64,000 bases of DNA, from positions 124,001-188,000 of the forward strand of contig CBDCSE010000002.1 in NCBI GenBank assembly GCA_965221405.1, written 5' to 3'. The stretch is from JAPOUP01 sp965221405 (lineage in GTDB: Bacteria; Pseudomonadota; Alphaproteobacteria; Rhodobacterales; Rhodobacteraceae). Both the position numbers and the translations under genes were made by a program. Under the pieces are notes generated by a model, which was given only the letters and a program-made list of their open reading frames with translations, was not told where the DNA came from and ran no database searches. Positions within the stretch are counted from its first letter, which is position 1, and each line of letters opens with the position of its first letter. Of the stretch, positions 25,452 through 34,328 are shown one piece after another.

Positions 25452-26507
25452 TCAGGAACGACGGATTCTCATCCCTGTATCCCGGTCAAACAGATATAGC
25501 CTGTCCGTATCGAAGGCAATTCCGATGGCTTCGTCAAATCCGGCCTCGAATTCCTTGGGTGCCTTGATCGAAACCATGTCATCGCCGATCCTGGCGGTAA
25601 CCAGGGTATGGTCCCCGATCAGTTCATTTGCGAAGAGCTGTGCGCGGATCGCGCCGTCCTCCGGGACCACGACCCGGCAGTCCTCGGCCCGGAGACCGAT
25701 CACGGCGTTCGCGACCGTCTCCGTTCCCCCGGTCGCGACGCGGTCCTCTCCGATCACGAAAGTCCCCGCATCCAGCCTCCCGTGGGCCACGTTCATCGGA
25801 GGCGAGCCGATGAACTGGGCGACAAAGAGGTTTTCCGGATCCTCATATATCCTTCTAGGCGCGGCCAGCTGCTGGAGTCGCCCGCCCTCCAGAAGGGCGA
25901 CGCGATGCGCGAGCGTCATGGCCTCGACCTGGTCATGGGTTACATAGATCGTCGTGATACCGAGTTCGTGCTGCATGTGCTTGAGTTCCGCGCGCATATG
26001 CCCACGGAGCTTCGCGTCGAGATTCGACAGGGGCTCATCCATCAGGAAAACCGAAGGCCGCCGCACCATCGCCCGCGCGAGCGCCACCCGCTGCCTCTGC
26101 CCGCCGGAGAGCTCCCGGGGGTATCTTTCCAGAAGCTCGTCGATGCGCACCTGGGCGGCGACCTCGCGAACCTGGCCGTCAATCTCGGTGCGGTTCATGC
26201 GCCGGATCTTGAGAGGGTAGCCGATGTTCTCGGCCACGGTCTTGTGGGGGTAAAGAGCATATGACTGGAACACCATGGCCACATCGCGGTTCTTCGGAAG
26301 TTCGTCGGTCACGTCCCTTCCGGAAATCGAGATGCGCCCCGCACTCACGGTCTCCAGTCCAGCGATCATCCTCAGCGCCGTTGATTTGCCGGAGCCGGAG
26401 GCGCCAAGCAGGACGAGGAACTCCCCATCATGGACCTCCAGCGAAAGCTCGTGCAGCACCTTCACATTCCCGAATGACTTCGAGACGGCATCAAGTACGA
26501 CAGTCAT
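25452..26507 (-). CDS. Sugar-type ABC transporter ATP-binding protein (MalK/UgpC-like)
   Basis: This 351-residue ATPase powers the importer encoded just upstream. Walker A is GASGSGKST (35-43), the signature is LSGGQRQRVALARAMV, Walker B is VFLMDEPLSNLDAKL, and the switch His lies in YVTHDQVEAMTL. A C-terminal TOBE/regulatory domain (about 240-351) follows, as in MalK, UgpC and related CUT1 ATPases. It is the last gene of an operon encoding binding protein, two permeases and ATPase, with 3 nt to the permease. The transported solute is likely a sugar or polyol. Confidence 0.92.
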   Translation of the reverse strand: MTVVLDAVSKSFGNVKVLHELSLEVHDGEFLVLLGASGSGKSTALRMIAGLETVSAGRISISGRDVTDELPKNRDVAMVFQSYALYPHKTVAENIGYPLKIRRMNRTEIDGQVREVAAQVRIDELLERYPRELSGGQRQRVALARAMVRRPSVFLMDEPLSNLDAKLRGHMRAELKHMQHELGITTIYVTHDQVEAMTLAHRVALLEGGRLQQLAAPRRIYEDPENLFVAQFIGSPPMNVAHGRLDAGTFVIGEDRVATGGTETVANAVIGLRAEDCRVVVPEDGAIRAQLFANELIGDHTLVTARIGDDMVSIKAPKEFEAGFDEAIGIAFDTDRLYLFDRDTGMRIRRS

Positions 26508-26510
26508 GGC

Positions 26511-27557
26511 CTATCCTTTGACAGCCCCGAGCAGGAGGCCTTTGGAAATGTAGCGTTGCAGGATTATCGCGAGGATCACGACCGGGATGATCATGACGAT
26601 TATGACAACAGACATCGTCCACCAGAGAATGCCGCGCTCGCCCGCATTCATCGCGGCGACGAGTATGGGCATGGTCTGGGCGCGGGAGGTGGAGAGAAAG
26701 AGTGCCAGAAGGTATTCGTTCCAGCTCAGGATCATGACGAGGAGCGTGGTCGCCGCGAGGCCGGACCGTGATAACGGCAGCACGATATCCCAGAAGACAC
26801 CGAACCGGGTCGCTCCGTCGAGCTGTGCGCATTCCTCCAGATCAATGGGGATCGAACTGAAAAAGTCGTACATCAGCCAGATCACGATGGGCAGGTTGAT
26901 GACCGTGTAGGTCAGGATGATCGCGATGTGCGTATCGAGAAGCGAGACCTGCTGGAACATCATGTAGATCGGCACCACGACCACGATCGGCGCGAGAATT
27001 CTCTGCGAGATCATCCAGAAGAGGATGTCACCATTGCCGAGGCGCATCCTGAAATGATGCCCGAGTGCCCGTGCGAGGAAATAGAACACCGCCACGCCCG
27101 TCGCGCAGGCAAGCCGCCAGTCAACGCCATAGCGGCCAACCACGACAAAGGCACCTATCATGACGAGGACGAACATGACGACGACCCCGAACCGTGGCTG
27201 ATACTGGAAACGGGCCAGCGCGTAGGATGCCATCGAACCGATGATGACGCTCGCCGCGGTGGCGGAGAGCGCGATGATGAGCGAGTTCGTGTAAGCGCTG
27301 AGCGTATCCTTGAAGTCGAAGACGAACAGGTCCTTCCAGGCATGCAGGCTTGGCTGGAAGTCAATGAACGGCAGATAGACCGGCCCCGAGTTCACGTCGA
27401 CCGCATCCTTGAAGGATGTGATGAACACCCAGTAGATCGGGAACAGGACGAATGCCGTCCAAAACGCCAGGATCGCGTAGACGATCAACTTGGTTCCCGG
27501 TGCCATGTCGCGGATTGACGGCGGCTCGAAAAGCCATTGCGTCACGCTTCTGTTCAC
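26511..27557 (-). CDS. ABC transporter permease, MalG-like
   Basis: This inner-membrane permease of the carbohydrate (CUT1) type has 348 residues, longer than the usual 280. It includes an insertion with extra hydrophobic segments (VVMFVLVMIGAFVVVGRYGV and VAVFYFLARALGH) between the first two conserved helices. The EAA loop contacting the ATPase is EECAQLDGATRFGVFWDIVLPLSRSG. The last segment ends ILQRYISKGLLLGAVKG, the typical MalG-family C-terminus. It overlaps the preceding permease gene by 4 nt. Confidence 0.9.
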   Translation of the reverse strand: MNRSVTQWLFEPPSIRDMAPGTKLIVYAILAFWTAFVLFPIYWVFITSFKDAVDVNSGPVYLPFIDFQPSLHAWKDLFVFDFKDTLSAYTNSLIIALSATAASVIIGSMASYALARFQYQPRFGVVVMFVLVMIGAFVVVGRYGVDWRLACATGVAVFYFLARALGHHFRMRLGNGDILFWMISQRILAPIVVVVPIYMMFQQVSLLDTHIAIILTYTVINLPIVIWLMYDFFSSIPIDLEECAQLDGATRFGVFWDIVLPLSRSGLAATTLLVMILSWNEYLLALFLSTSRAQTMPILVAAMNAGERGILWWTMSVVIIVMIIPVVILAIILQRYISKGLLLGAVKG

Positions 27558-28708
27558 GTCCGCACCCTCCTCAACACCACGAGATTGAAAAATGACACGC
27601 AGGTCACGACGGTAACGAAGAGCAGAAGATAGGCGACGGCTGCCGACTGGCCGAGGTCAAGCGAGCGCCATGCGAATAATGCGTGAAGCGTCATGGACTC
27701 TGTCGCGATGCCCGGTCCTCCAGCAGTCATGATATTGGGCAGATCCACGATCTTGAACGCCTCGATCACCCTGATGAGCAGGACGGTTGCAGCGACGGGA
27801 ACGACTTGGGGCCATGTGATGTCCTTGAAGATCTCCCAGGACGTGGCGCCATCGACCTGCGCCGCCTCGACGTAGTCGCGCGGCACGCTTTCGAGAGCGG
27901 CAAGCATCACGACGAAGATGAAGGGAATCCACTGCCAGCTGTCGCCGATGACGATGAAGAACCGCGCGGCCCATGGATCCGCCGCCCAGGAGAAATCGCC
28001 CAGACCGGCCCACTGCCAGACGGGCGAGAAGGGCCCCTTTGTCGTATCAGCCATCATGCGAAAAGCATAGCCGACGCCAATGGGGGTGATCATGAGCGGA
28101 ATGAAAAAGACCACGCGAAAGAACGTTCTACCGCGAATCGGCAGGGAGCAGATAAAGGCCAGCGCGAGCCCGATCAGGAACTGCAGCCCGCAGCCGAAAA
28201 AGACGTAGAACAGGGTCGTGCCAAGGGTACCGAACGGGTGGCCCGAAAACAGCGTGGCCGCGAAGAGCCAGCCGATGCCCAGACCCAACCCCCACGTGAA
28301 AAGGCGGCCGACCAACCCGACCGCGGTGACCGGGCCACGTAGATAGCTTACGGCGAGCCAGACGGTCAGTAGCGTGACAGCAAGGCCGACAGCCCAGCCA
28401 AAGGGACCGATGCCGTTGAAGGTCCCCAGAAAATGAAACTGTTCGGAGCCGAAGAGCTGCTTCTCGAAATTCTGGAACCAGACGAAGCGGACATTGTAGG
28501 TGCCGCCCCTAATCCGGATGCGGCTCATCGCCATAATGAGCGATGCGACCAGAGGAAAGATCGAGAAGACCAGGATCATTATGACCGCCGGCCATATGAA
28601 AACCTGAGCCGAGTGACGGTCAACCCAGTCCGACAGCCGCTCGCGCACCGTCAGGAAAGGTGTGGCCCGGGGACTCCCGGACCACACTGCTTCTTCTGAA
28701 CCGGTCAA
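27554..28708 (-). CDS. ABC transporter permease, MalF-like
   Basis: This partner permease has 384 residues and about eight hydrophobic segments. After the first membrane helix (FIWPAVIMILVFSIFPLVASLIMAM) comes a soluble stretch and two additional helices (residues about 110-170) that simpler family members lack. The EAA loop is YVEAAQVDGATSWEIFKDITWP. The C-terminus ends with a membrane helix and a short basic tail. Both permeases share the unusual extra helices, suggesting the subfamily evolved as a pair. It lies 3 nt downstream of the binding protein. Confidence 0.9.
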   Translation of the reverse strand: MTGSEEAVWSGSPRATPFLTVRERLSDWVDRHSAQVFIWPAVIMILVFSIFPLVASLIMAMSRIRIRGGTYNVRFVWFQNFEKQLFGSEQFHFLGTFNGIGPFGWAVGLAVTLLTVWLAVSYLRGPVTAVGLVGRLFTWGLGLGIGWLFAATLFSGHPFGTLGTTLFYVFFGCGLQFLIGLALAFICSLPIRGRTFFRVVFFIPLMITPIGVGYAFRMMADTTKGPFSPVWQWAGLGDFSWAADPWAARFFIVIGDSWQWIPFIFVVMLAALESVPRDYVEAAQVDGATSWEIFKDITWPQVVPVAATVLLIRVIEAFKIVDLPNIMTAGGPGIATESMTLHALFAWRSLDLGQSAAVAYLLLFVTVVTCVSFFNLVVLRRVRT

Positions 28709-28711
28709 GAC

Positions 28712-30184
28712 TCAGTTCGTAATGCCGAGCGAAAGATTGTAGATGGTTCTCTGGCTATCACGGCCGAAGTCTTCGGTGATCTCCTCCCAGGCTTCCTCGA
28801 TGTTCTCGGTGGCCTGCTCGGCCGTGATCTCGCCCGCGAGGAAGCGGGCCAGCTCGCGATCGAGGACCACGCCGGTATACTGCTGCGCACCCGGGATCTT
28901 GAGATCCGACGCCATGTTCGGATGGTTCAGGCTGTCCTTGATCGCACCGAGGTAGTTCTCGGCGAATTCAGGGCTGAATCCGGCGTTTATCCAGTTCTCG
29001 GTGTTTTCAAGCTGTGAGTTCCTGTATGGGTTATAACCCGTCCAGCCGATGGTGACATCGACATTCGACTGCGCGGCCTGGTTAACGTAGGACAGGAAGT
29101 CGTAGGCGGCCTGCTTGACCTTGGCGTCCGAGTTTTTGTTGATCGCGCCTGCCCAGCCCCCGAACGCGGCGAACGGTGAGTAGTTGATACCGTCGGTCGC
29201 ATGCGGGCAAAGCGCCGCGTCGCACTGCTCGAGCTTGCCGGTTTCCACGTTCAGGACCTTGGGCGAGCCGGGCATGATCACGGCACCCATCTTGTCCTTG
29301 ATCGCGGCTCCGGACGGATCGATCGACAGCGGGCCGATGTCGCCCCAGTCGATCGCGAGTCCGCATCGGCCCGCCTGGACCAGCCCGCGGGTATCGCCGA
29401 TATCATGGTTCAGCTCGTCAGGCGGGCCGAAGTCGCCGGTCGCCTTGTAGACCCGGAACGCCTCCTGCCATGCCTCGTTGTTGACCTTGGGCTCCATCGT
29501 GTCGTTGTGAAAGAAAATACCCTCGCCCGTACCCTTGGTCTGGACGAATCCCGCCGCGATGGATCCCATCGCGAAGTAAGACTGGGCGTTCCGCTTCTTG
29601 AAGATGCACGAGCCGAAGTCGGCATCGCCGTCTCCATTCAGGTCCTTGCCATGCATCGCGGAGGCGACCGTCATATACTCATCCCAGGTACGCGGAGGCT
29701 CGAGACCCATCTCGTCCAGGATATCCCGGCGATAGTAGAGCATCTGGAAGTCGCCATCGACGGTGATGAGGTAGGTCTCACCACCGATCTTCTGGTTGTA
29801 TTCGCGGAAGTAGGGGGCGATGTCATCGATGTCGATCTTGTCGTCCCGCGCGATATAGTCGTCGAGTGGCTCCACCAGCCCGCCGTCAACCAGTTCGGTC
29901 GCCCATCCGGACGCGAAAACACCGACGTCGATCGAGTTCGTGCCGGTCGCCCAATCCGTGAGGATTTTCTGGAAAAGTTCCGCGAACGGCACTTCGTTCA
30001 CGCGGATTTCGGCACCGGTCATTGCGGTGAACTCCTCACCGCGTTCAACGAGGCGCTGGGCGATTACGGGGCCCGGACGCGTCAGGATCTCGACGGTCAC
30101 ACCGCTGTAGTCCTGACCGACGGCGGGTGCCGAAAACGCGAGGGCCGAGACGAGTCCAAGCCCAGTGAATGCTTTCTTCATCAT
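28712..30184 (-). CDS. Extracellular solute-binding protein, family 1 (sugar-type)
   Basis: This periplasmic binding protein starts at ATG 30,184, which follows GGGAGGAAACTCT; a start 15 nt upstream is less likely. The signal peptide is MMKKAFTGLGLVSALAFSAPAVGQ. The mature domain begins VTVEILTRPGPVIAQRLVE and carries typical family 1 blocks: SIDVGVFASGWATELVDGG, LLYYRRDILDEMGLEPP-like hinge sequence and a WDEY motif. At 490 residues it is at the long end of the family. It is first in the four-gene operon, so its promoter should lie between 30,185 and about 30,300. The ligand is unknown. Confidence 0.9.
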   Translation of the reverse strand: MMKKAFTGLGLVSALAFSAPAVGQDYSGVTVEILTRPGPVIAQRLVERGEEFTAMTGAEIRVNEVPFAELFQKILTDWATGTNSIDVGVFASGWATELVDGGLVEPLDDYIARDDKIDIDDIAPYFREYNQKIGGETYLITVDGDFQMLYYRRDILDEMGLEPPRTWDEYMTVASAMHGKDLNGDGDADFGSCIFKKRNAQSYFAMGSIAAGFVQTKGTGEGIFFHNDTMEPKVNNEAWQEAFRVYKATGDFGPPDELNHDIGDTRGLVQAGRCGLAIDWGDIGPLSIDPSGAAIKDKMGAVIMPGSPKVLNVETGKLEQCDAALCPHATDGINYSPFAAFGGWAGAINKNSDAKVKQAAYDFLSYVNQAAQSNVDVTIGWTGYNPYRNSQLENTENWINAGFSPEFAENYLGAIKDSLNHPNMASDLKIPGAQQYTGVVLDRELARFLAGEITAEQATENIEEAWEEITEDFGRDSQRTIYNLSLGITN

Positions 30185-30211
30185 AGAGTTTCCTCCCAAT
30201 TTTGACGGGAG

Positions 30212-30227
30212 TCATTGAAACCAATGA
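30212..30227. promoter_or_regulatory. Palindrome upstream of ABC operon (candidate operator)
   Basis: TCATTGAAACCAATGA is an inverted repeat (TCATTG, 4-nt spacer, CAATGA) 28 nt upstream of the binding-protein start codon. Size and position suit a LacI- or DeoR-type repressor site in the promoter or leader of the operon. No regulator gene is adjacent. Confidence 0.35.
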
Positions 30228-30582
30228 TTCTCCCTACAGTCAAGGGGTGTCCGCAGGACAACGAGAGGACCGAGCGATCCCCGACCATATGCGGAACCGC
30301 ATGGTGAAAATGAAACAATATGGCCAGCTTCCGCTTGAGGAAACACCATAATGGTTCTGTATGGATCCCACGACGGAAAGGCGGCGACCGACCTATGACC
30401 CCAACCTGTGTCCTGAACATGCGACTGTCCTGCTCTTTCCAATCGAGCTATGGGACCGTCTATTTTTCCGCCACTTTCACGGCAGTTGTTCAATGTGTGA
30501 TGGACCGGAACAGGTACCGTTTTCCACCCGCAGAGTGCTGAAACAGACGCGATAAATGGTGATTCGGGTTAACCCCAAAGAT
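30228..30582. other. Region upstream of ABC operon without a gene
   Basis: About 355 bp between the binding-protein promoter and the terminator of the lipoprotein gene. It is less GC-rich than its surroundings, as expected of a promoter region. Short frames on both strands have no motifs. Confidence 0.5.
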
Positions 30583-30613
30583 TGACCCCCGGCCAGTATC
30601 CGGCCGGGGGTCA
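30583..30613 (-). terminator. Rho-independent-like terminator of lipoprotein gene
   Basis: TGACCCCCGGCC and GGCCGGGGGTCA form a perfect 12-bp stem with a 7-nt loop, 30 bp past the stop of the lipoprotein gene. On the minus strand it is followed by ATCTTTGG, a weak T stretch. The stem is also symmetrical for the plus strand. Confidence 0.65.
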
Positions 30614-30642
30614 CGGTTCATCATCCAGGGTGGACGGGAAAG

Positions 30643-32022
30643 CTAGTCGTCCAGCCCGACCCCGAACGCGCCGGCGGCCCTGCCGTTCGCGAACGTGTTG
30701 CCGGAGTCGAACACCCCTGCCGCGCCGGCGGGCGCCTTGGCGGCCTCCCCGCCGTAGAACTGTCCTCTATAGGTTCCGCCATCGCCAGCGGTACCGTTAA
30801 AGGCTCCATCGGCCCTGGCTACGACGCCCTTGAGGGCGAGCTTCCAGTCACTGATCGGCGTGGAGCCGTCCATGAAGTCATGGACCGAGCCCTGAACGGT
30901 CTTGTCGCTTGCAGCGAAGACGGCGTTCAGGGTCACGTCAGCGGTGAACAGGCCCGCGGCCGCGGGAACCTTCTTGCCACCTTCAAGCACCTCACGGACG
31001 TAGGCGCCGGACGCCTTGCCGCTGTAGGACGCGGAGACCACTCCGTTGGCACCCGGAAGGGCACTGGAAGCGCCGCGCGCGACCTCCCCGTCCGCGAACG
31101 CGTCTACGACAAACACGGGCTTGCCGTCCCTGCCCTCTTCCTCGCTCCACCAGTAGCCGAAGGTCATGAACCCGGGGTTCGGATTTTCGGAATACTTGGC
31201 CGCAACGTCCAGCCTGTGTATCCGTCCGTCCGGCTCGAAGGTCCATGCCTGGTCAAGGGTTATCATGCCGTCTTGGTCAGTACTGCGGTTACACGTTGCC
31301 GCGCAGCTGAAGGTTCCGGCGATCCCCGCGAACATGCCCTCTATCTGTGTGCCGTCCTTATCGCTGTCGGCGTCCTTCGCGGACACGAAGCCGGACGGGA
31401 AAAGATCGGCATCGTAATCTGCGGCGGCTAAATGCAGGAATTCCGCGGTCCTGACGTCCGCATCATCTCCGGAGTTAAGATCACTACCGGTAGCCGTGGC
31501 TCTCAGATTGAGGACACTCATCCCGCTAACAAAGGCCGCCAGGGACTGGTCAACGAACGGCTCGCCGCTGCTGTAGGAGACGATGTTCTCTTCCGCGTCA
31601 TCCTTTTCCCGCTCGTACCCCCTGGCCGTCCAGCCTCCGCCGACGGCGGGCGCGACCGTGGAATCCTTCCAGGGATCGTCCTTGTCCTCCGCGGGAGTTC
31701 CCTTTTTGCCGGAGGCGGTTTCCATAATACCGCCTGCCACGGTCAGATCAGTGGTGAGGCCGGCGGCCCCCAGCGCCGTCTTGAGCGCCTCGGCCTCCGC
31801 GAGATCGTCACCCGTCAGAGGGGCGTCCGATCCTGCTGGATCAGGGGGCATGGGGCAGTCCGCCAGGTCCTCGACCATGAGCTTCCCGTTCGGGGCCGGG
31901 CAGGACTTCAGGTCATCGTCATCCGGCGTCCCCGGATTGTTGTTGCTCCCGCCGCCGCATCCGGCGAGCGCGAGCGCGCCCGCGAGCGTGACCGCGGGCA
32001 CCATAAGTCTCGATATCCTCAT
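30643..32022 (-). CDS. TbpB-like beta-barrel surface lipoprotein
   Basis: ATG 32,022 follows an AAAGGA site. The signal peptide MRISRLMVPAVTLAGALALAGC ends in a lipobox (LAGC), so Cys22 is lipidated by Lgt. An acidic low-complexity linker (GTPDDDD) precedes a large domain. The C-terminal 130 residues have the pattern of transferrin-binding-protein-B-like beta-barrels: ASYSGKASGAYVR, LFTADVTLNAVFAASDKTVQGSV, then GTYRGQFYGG and AGVFDSGNTFANGRAAGAFGVG. In pathogens such proteins bind host iron proteins or haem; in marine relatives the role is unknown. It ends at a terminator and follows the porin gene by 25 nt. Confidence 0.75.
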   Translation of the reverse strand: MRISRLMVPAVTLAGALALAGCGGGSNNNPGTPDDDDLKSCPAPNGKLMVEDLADCPMPPDPAGSDAPLTGDDLAEAEALKTALGAAGLTTDLTVAGGIMETASGKKGTPAEDKDDPWKDSTVAPAVGGGWTARGYEREKDDAEENIVSYSSGEPFVDQSLAAFVSGMSVLNLRATATGSDLNSGDDADVRTAEFLHLAAADYDADLFPSGFVSAKDADSDKDGTQIEGMFAGIAGTFSCAATCNRSTDQDGMITLDQAWTFEPDGRIHRLDVAAKYSENPNPGFMTFGYWWSEEEGRDGKPVFVVDAFADGEVARGASSALPGANGVVSASYSGKASGAYVREVLEGGKKVPAAAGLFTADVTLNAVFAASDKTVQGSVHDFMDGSTPISDWKLALKGVVARADGAFNGTAGDGGTYRGQFYGGEAAKAPAGAAGVFDSGNTFANGRAAGAFGVGLDD

Positions 32023-32047
32023 GTCATGTTTCCTTTCGTGTCCGCGG

Positions 32048-33286
32048 TCAGAAGCTGAACGCCACGCCGAGCGACCATTTGTTGGTGTCGGTGGAGCGGT
32101 CATGTCCGGCCGCGTTCGCGCCGGTGCCGGACGCCCCGGAGGCGGCCCTGTCGTGGGCGTAGGTGTAGTCGTACTCGGTCTCGGAGCTTCCGACGCCGAA
32201 CTTCAGCGTCGCGCCGCCGCCCAGGTCATAGGCCACGTCGAAGCCGACGCCGTTGACGGTCTCCTCGACCATGTACCGCGTGTCGGTCGCCGCGTTCGCC
32301 CGGCTGTCCGGGTCGACCGTGGATTCCGTGGCCATGCTGCCGACGTTGACGCCCAGCGAGATCATGCCGACCGTGTAGCCGAGGCCCAGCCCGAGGTGGG
32401 TGCTCTCCACGTCGGCGGTCATGGTGGTGGCCGCGCTTCCGGTGCCGGTGGTGTGGCTTCCGTCGGCCTCCATCATGGAGGCGTTCAGGGTGACGGACAG
32501 TCCGCCGCCGGCCCCGCCGAAGTCCATCCTCGCGCTGCCGCCGGCTATGGCCCCCTCGACCTCGTGCCCGTTCCAGAGCACCGGCTCGTCCGCGTCCGCG
32601 GTCCTCTGGGCGGCGGTGAGGCCACCCTTGATGGTGTGGTCGAAGCTTCCGGCCTGGAAGCCGCCGCCGAGGGCCACCGTCCCCGCGCCCATGGGCATGG
32701 AGTACGTGCCGCCGACGCCGAGGATCGGGTCGTATGAGGTCGCGTTGTCCGCGTGGTCATACAGCTCCACGGAGGCGCCGAACGCGAAGCCTGCGGCGAT
32801 GTCGCGGTCCCAGCGCAGGATCTGGCCGTCGTGCTTTCCGTCAAGGCCGGAGTTGCCGTTCCAGGCCCCGTGCTCGGAATCGTCGCGGATGCCGCCCGAG
32901 CCGACCTCGGCCATCGCCCAGTCATAGGCCCCGTCGGTGTCGCCCATCGTGAGCGTTCCGAACCCGTCCGGGTCGCTCATGAACACCGCGATGCCGCCGT
33001 CGTCGTCGTCGTTGTTGGTCGCGTGGTCCACGGGATTTCCGTCCTTGTTCACGCTGTCCCCGGTCGCCTCGTCGATGTCGATGGCCGAGCCGAAGGTGAC
33101 GCCGGCGTCGGTGGTGCCCGACAGGGTGAACGTCACGTCGATGTCGGTGTGTAGCCTGACACTGTTGTCCTTGGACGCGGCCACGCCCATCTCGGCAACG
33201 CCGCTCAGCGCGACGTCCGCCGCGGCCATGCCGGCCATTCCGGCACCCATGCAGAGCGCCGTGGTGGCAAGAAGTATCTTCCTCAT
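32048..33286 (-). CDS. Outer-membrane porin (Rhodobacterales type)
   Basis: This 412-residue porin has a signal peptide (MRKILLATTALCMGAGMAGMAAA) and a mature protein beginning DVALSGVAEMGVAA, the signature N-terminus of Rhodobacter-type 16-strand porins. Glycine-rich and acidic loops include a calcium-binding-like NNDDDDGG stretch. The sequence ends LGVAFSF; a terminal Phe is required for BAM assembly. Many aromatic-alternating strands are visible throughout. It precedes the TbpB-like lipoprotein gene by 25 nt, so they may be co-transcribed. The 5' region carries a 21-bp tandem repeat. Confidence 0.9.
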   Translation of the reverse strand: MRKILLATTALCMGAGMAGMAAADVALSGVAEMGVAASKDNSVRLHTDIDVTFTLSGTTDAGVTFGSAIDIDEATGDSVNKDGNPVDHATNNDDDDGGIAVFMSDPDGFGTLTMGDTDGAYDWAMAEVGSGGIRDDSEHGAWNGNSGLDGKHDGQILRWDRDIAAGFAFGASVELYDHADNATSYDPILGVGGTYSMPMGAGTVALGGGFQAGSFDHTIKGGLTAAQRTADADEPVLWNGHEVEGAIAGGSARMDFGGAGGGLSVTLNASMMEADGSHTTGTGSAATTMTADVESTHLGLGLGYTVGMISLGVNVGSMATESTVDPDSRANAATDTRYMVEETVNGVGFDVAYDLGGGATLKFGVGSSETEYDYTYAHDRAASGASGTGANAAGHDRSTDTNKWSLGVAFSF

Positions 33287-33382
33287 AGCAGATTTCTCCG
33301 TTTGGTTTCGTGAGACTTCGCTGCCTCACGGACGCGAATCTAGACGGAGCACGATACTATGGAAGGTACTGAAATCAGATTT

Positions 33383-33505
33383 ATATCAATATGTAGTGGT
33401 TTTGCAACATATGGACTTTGAGCAACAATACGTGAATTTCAGGCAACTGTTCATGAACTTTAGGCAACAATATGTGGACTCCAGGTAACGATATGTGTAA
33501 CGTGC
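33383..33505. repeat. Imperfect 21-bp tandem repeat upstream of the porin gene
   Basis: At least four units of 21 bp follow each other: GCAACATATGGACTTTGA (18 nt, 33,404), GCAACAATACGTGAATTTCAG (33,422), then GCAACTGTTCATGAACTTTAG (33,443) and GCAACAATATGTGGACTCCAG (33,464). Diverged units flank them (33,383 and 33,485). The array is AT-rich and sits about 100 bp upstream of the porin start, between it and the XRE regulator. Read as protein it gives a heptad repeat in both directions (LPxVHxL or QYVxFRQ), which may be incidental. It could be a regulator-binding array. Confidence 0.75.
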
Positions 33506-33744
33506 GGAACGGTTTCACCGTTCGCGAAAATCGGGGTTTACATCCCTTCGCGCTTTCCCCTAATCTGATTCCCGTAACGTACCCAAAGACCCGCTCTGTC
33601 GGGTCGCCCGCCGAATACAACAGCCCTTGGACCCGGCACGGGGTAGCTCCCCACGCCCGGCGAACAGGCGGGGCTTCTCCATATCTTTGGGAACGTTACA
33701 ACGGCCCGGCACCCGCCGGGCTGCACTGGAGCGGGGAAACGAAG

Positions 33745-34152
33745 ATGTCGCGAAGCAGGGAACGGAACCTGACAGCCCAGGGGCTGTGGAGATGGATCGC
33801 CCGCGAGCGGAAGAGACGGGGGATCGGCCGCACCGAGTTCGCCCGCATTCTGGGGATACGCCGCGAGACGCTCTACAAGATAGAGGAGGTCCGGAACGGC
33901 GCTTCCCTCGCCTCCACGCTTCTGGACGCGCTGGAGCAGCTCGGTGCCCTCGGGGCCGTGGCGGAGATAGACGGCATGGACTGGGACGAAGCGGTACTGA
34001 TGTCGCTGTCAAAGGATGAGGCGGAGAGGTATGACGCCATCGCGAAGACCAACGGCATCACCCGCGCCCAGGTCATACGGCAGCTTGCCACCGAAGGGCT
34101 GATGGTCAGGCGGGAGGCGGACAGGGCCGCCGGGCGGTCGGGAGCGGAATAG
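33745..34152 (+). CDS. XRE-type regulator with C-terminal ribbon-helix-helix-like segment
   Basis: This 135-residue protein starts at ATG 33,745 after a GGGGAAACG site. Residues 12-70 form a Cro/C1-type helix-turn-helix (RRGIGRTEFARILGIRRETL). The tail (LSKDEAERYDAIAKTNGITR onward) resembles a ribbon-helix-helix helix pair found in plasmid partition and antitoxin proteins. It is divergent from the porin gene, with the 21-bp repeat array between them, so it may control the porin-lipoprotein unit and itself. It is followed by the mqsRA relic, so it could alternatively be a mobile-element gene. Confidence 0.7.
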   Translation: MSRSRERNLTAQGLWRWIARERKRRGIGRTEFARILGIRRETLYKIEEVRNGASLASTLLDALEQLGALGAVAEIDGMDWDEAVLMSLSKDEAERYDAIAKTNGITRAQVIRQLATEGLMVRREADRAAGRSGAE

Positions 34153-34295
34153 TTCCGGGATCACGGTCTTGAGAAATTGAAGCAAACATGCAACCAGGTT
34201 CCTCTTGATCTCATCTATTCCCGGCGCCGCAGGAAGAGCCGCTGGCAGGGCGCGAACCCAACAGAGAAAGAAGAGAATAGGGAACCCGAAAATAT

Positions 34296-34315
34296 CCCCC
34301 CCCCCCCCCCCCCCC
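34296..34315. repeat. C20 homopolymer tract at the 5' end of the mqsR relic
   Basis: Twenty uninterrupted C lie about 15 nt before the first MqsR-like codons. The frame that continues into the toxin passes through the run but meets a TAG upstream (34,278) with no start between. Unlike the tracts at 3.4, 39.2 and 58.9 kb, no signal peptide surrounds it on this strand. Confidence 0.95.
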
Positions 34316-34328
34316 GAAAATCCCCAAT

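Noticed and set aside
29201..30205. 334-codon plus-strand frame opposite the first ABC binding protein
   Set aside because: The opposite strand has a complete binding protein with signal peptide and ribosome binding site; this frame is antisense.
33383..33505. CRISPR array
   Set aside because: The 21-bp units are contiguous and imperfect with no unique spacers, and no cas genes are nearby.
34205..34328. Plus-strand start of mqsR through the C20 run
   Set aside because: The toxin frame meets a stop at 34,278 with no start codon before the C run, so a phase-variable mqsR start could not be supported.
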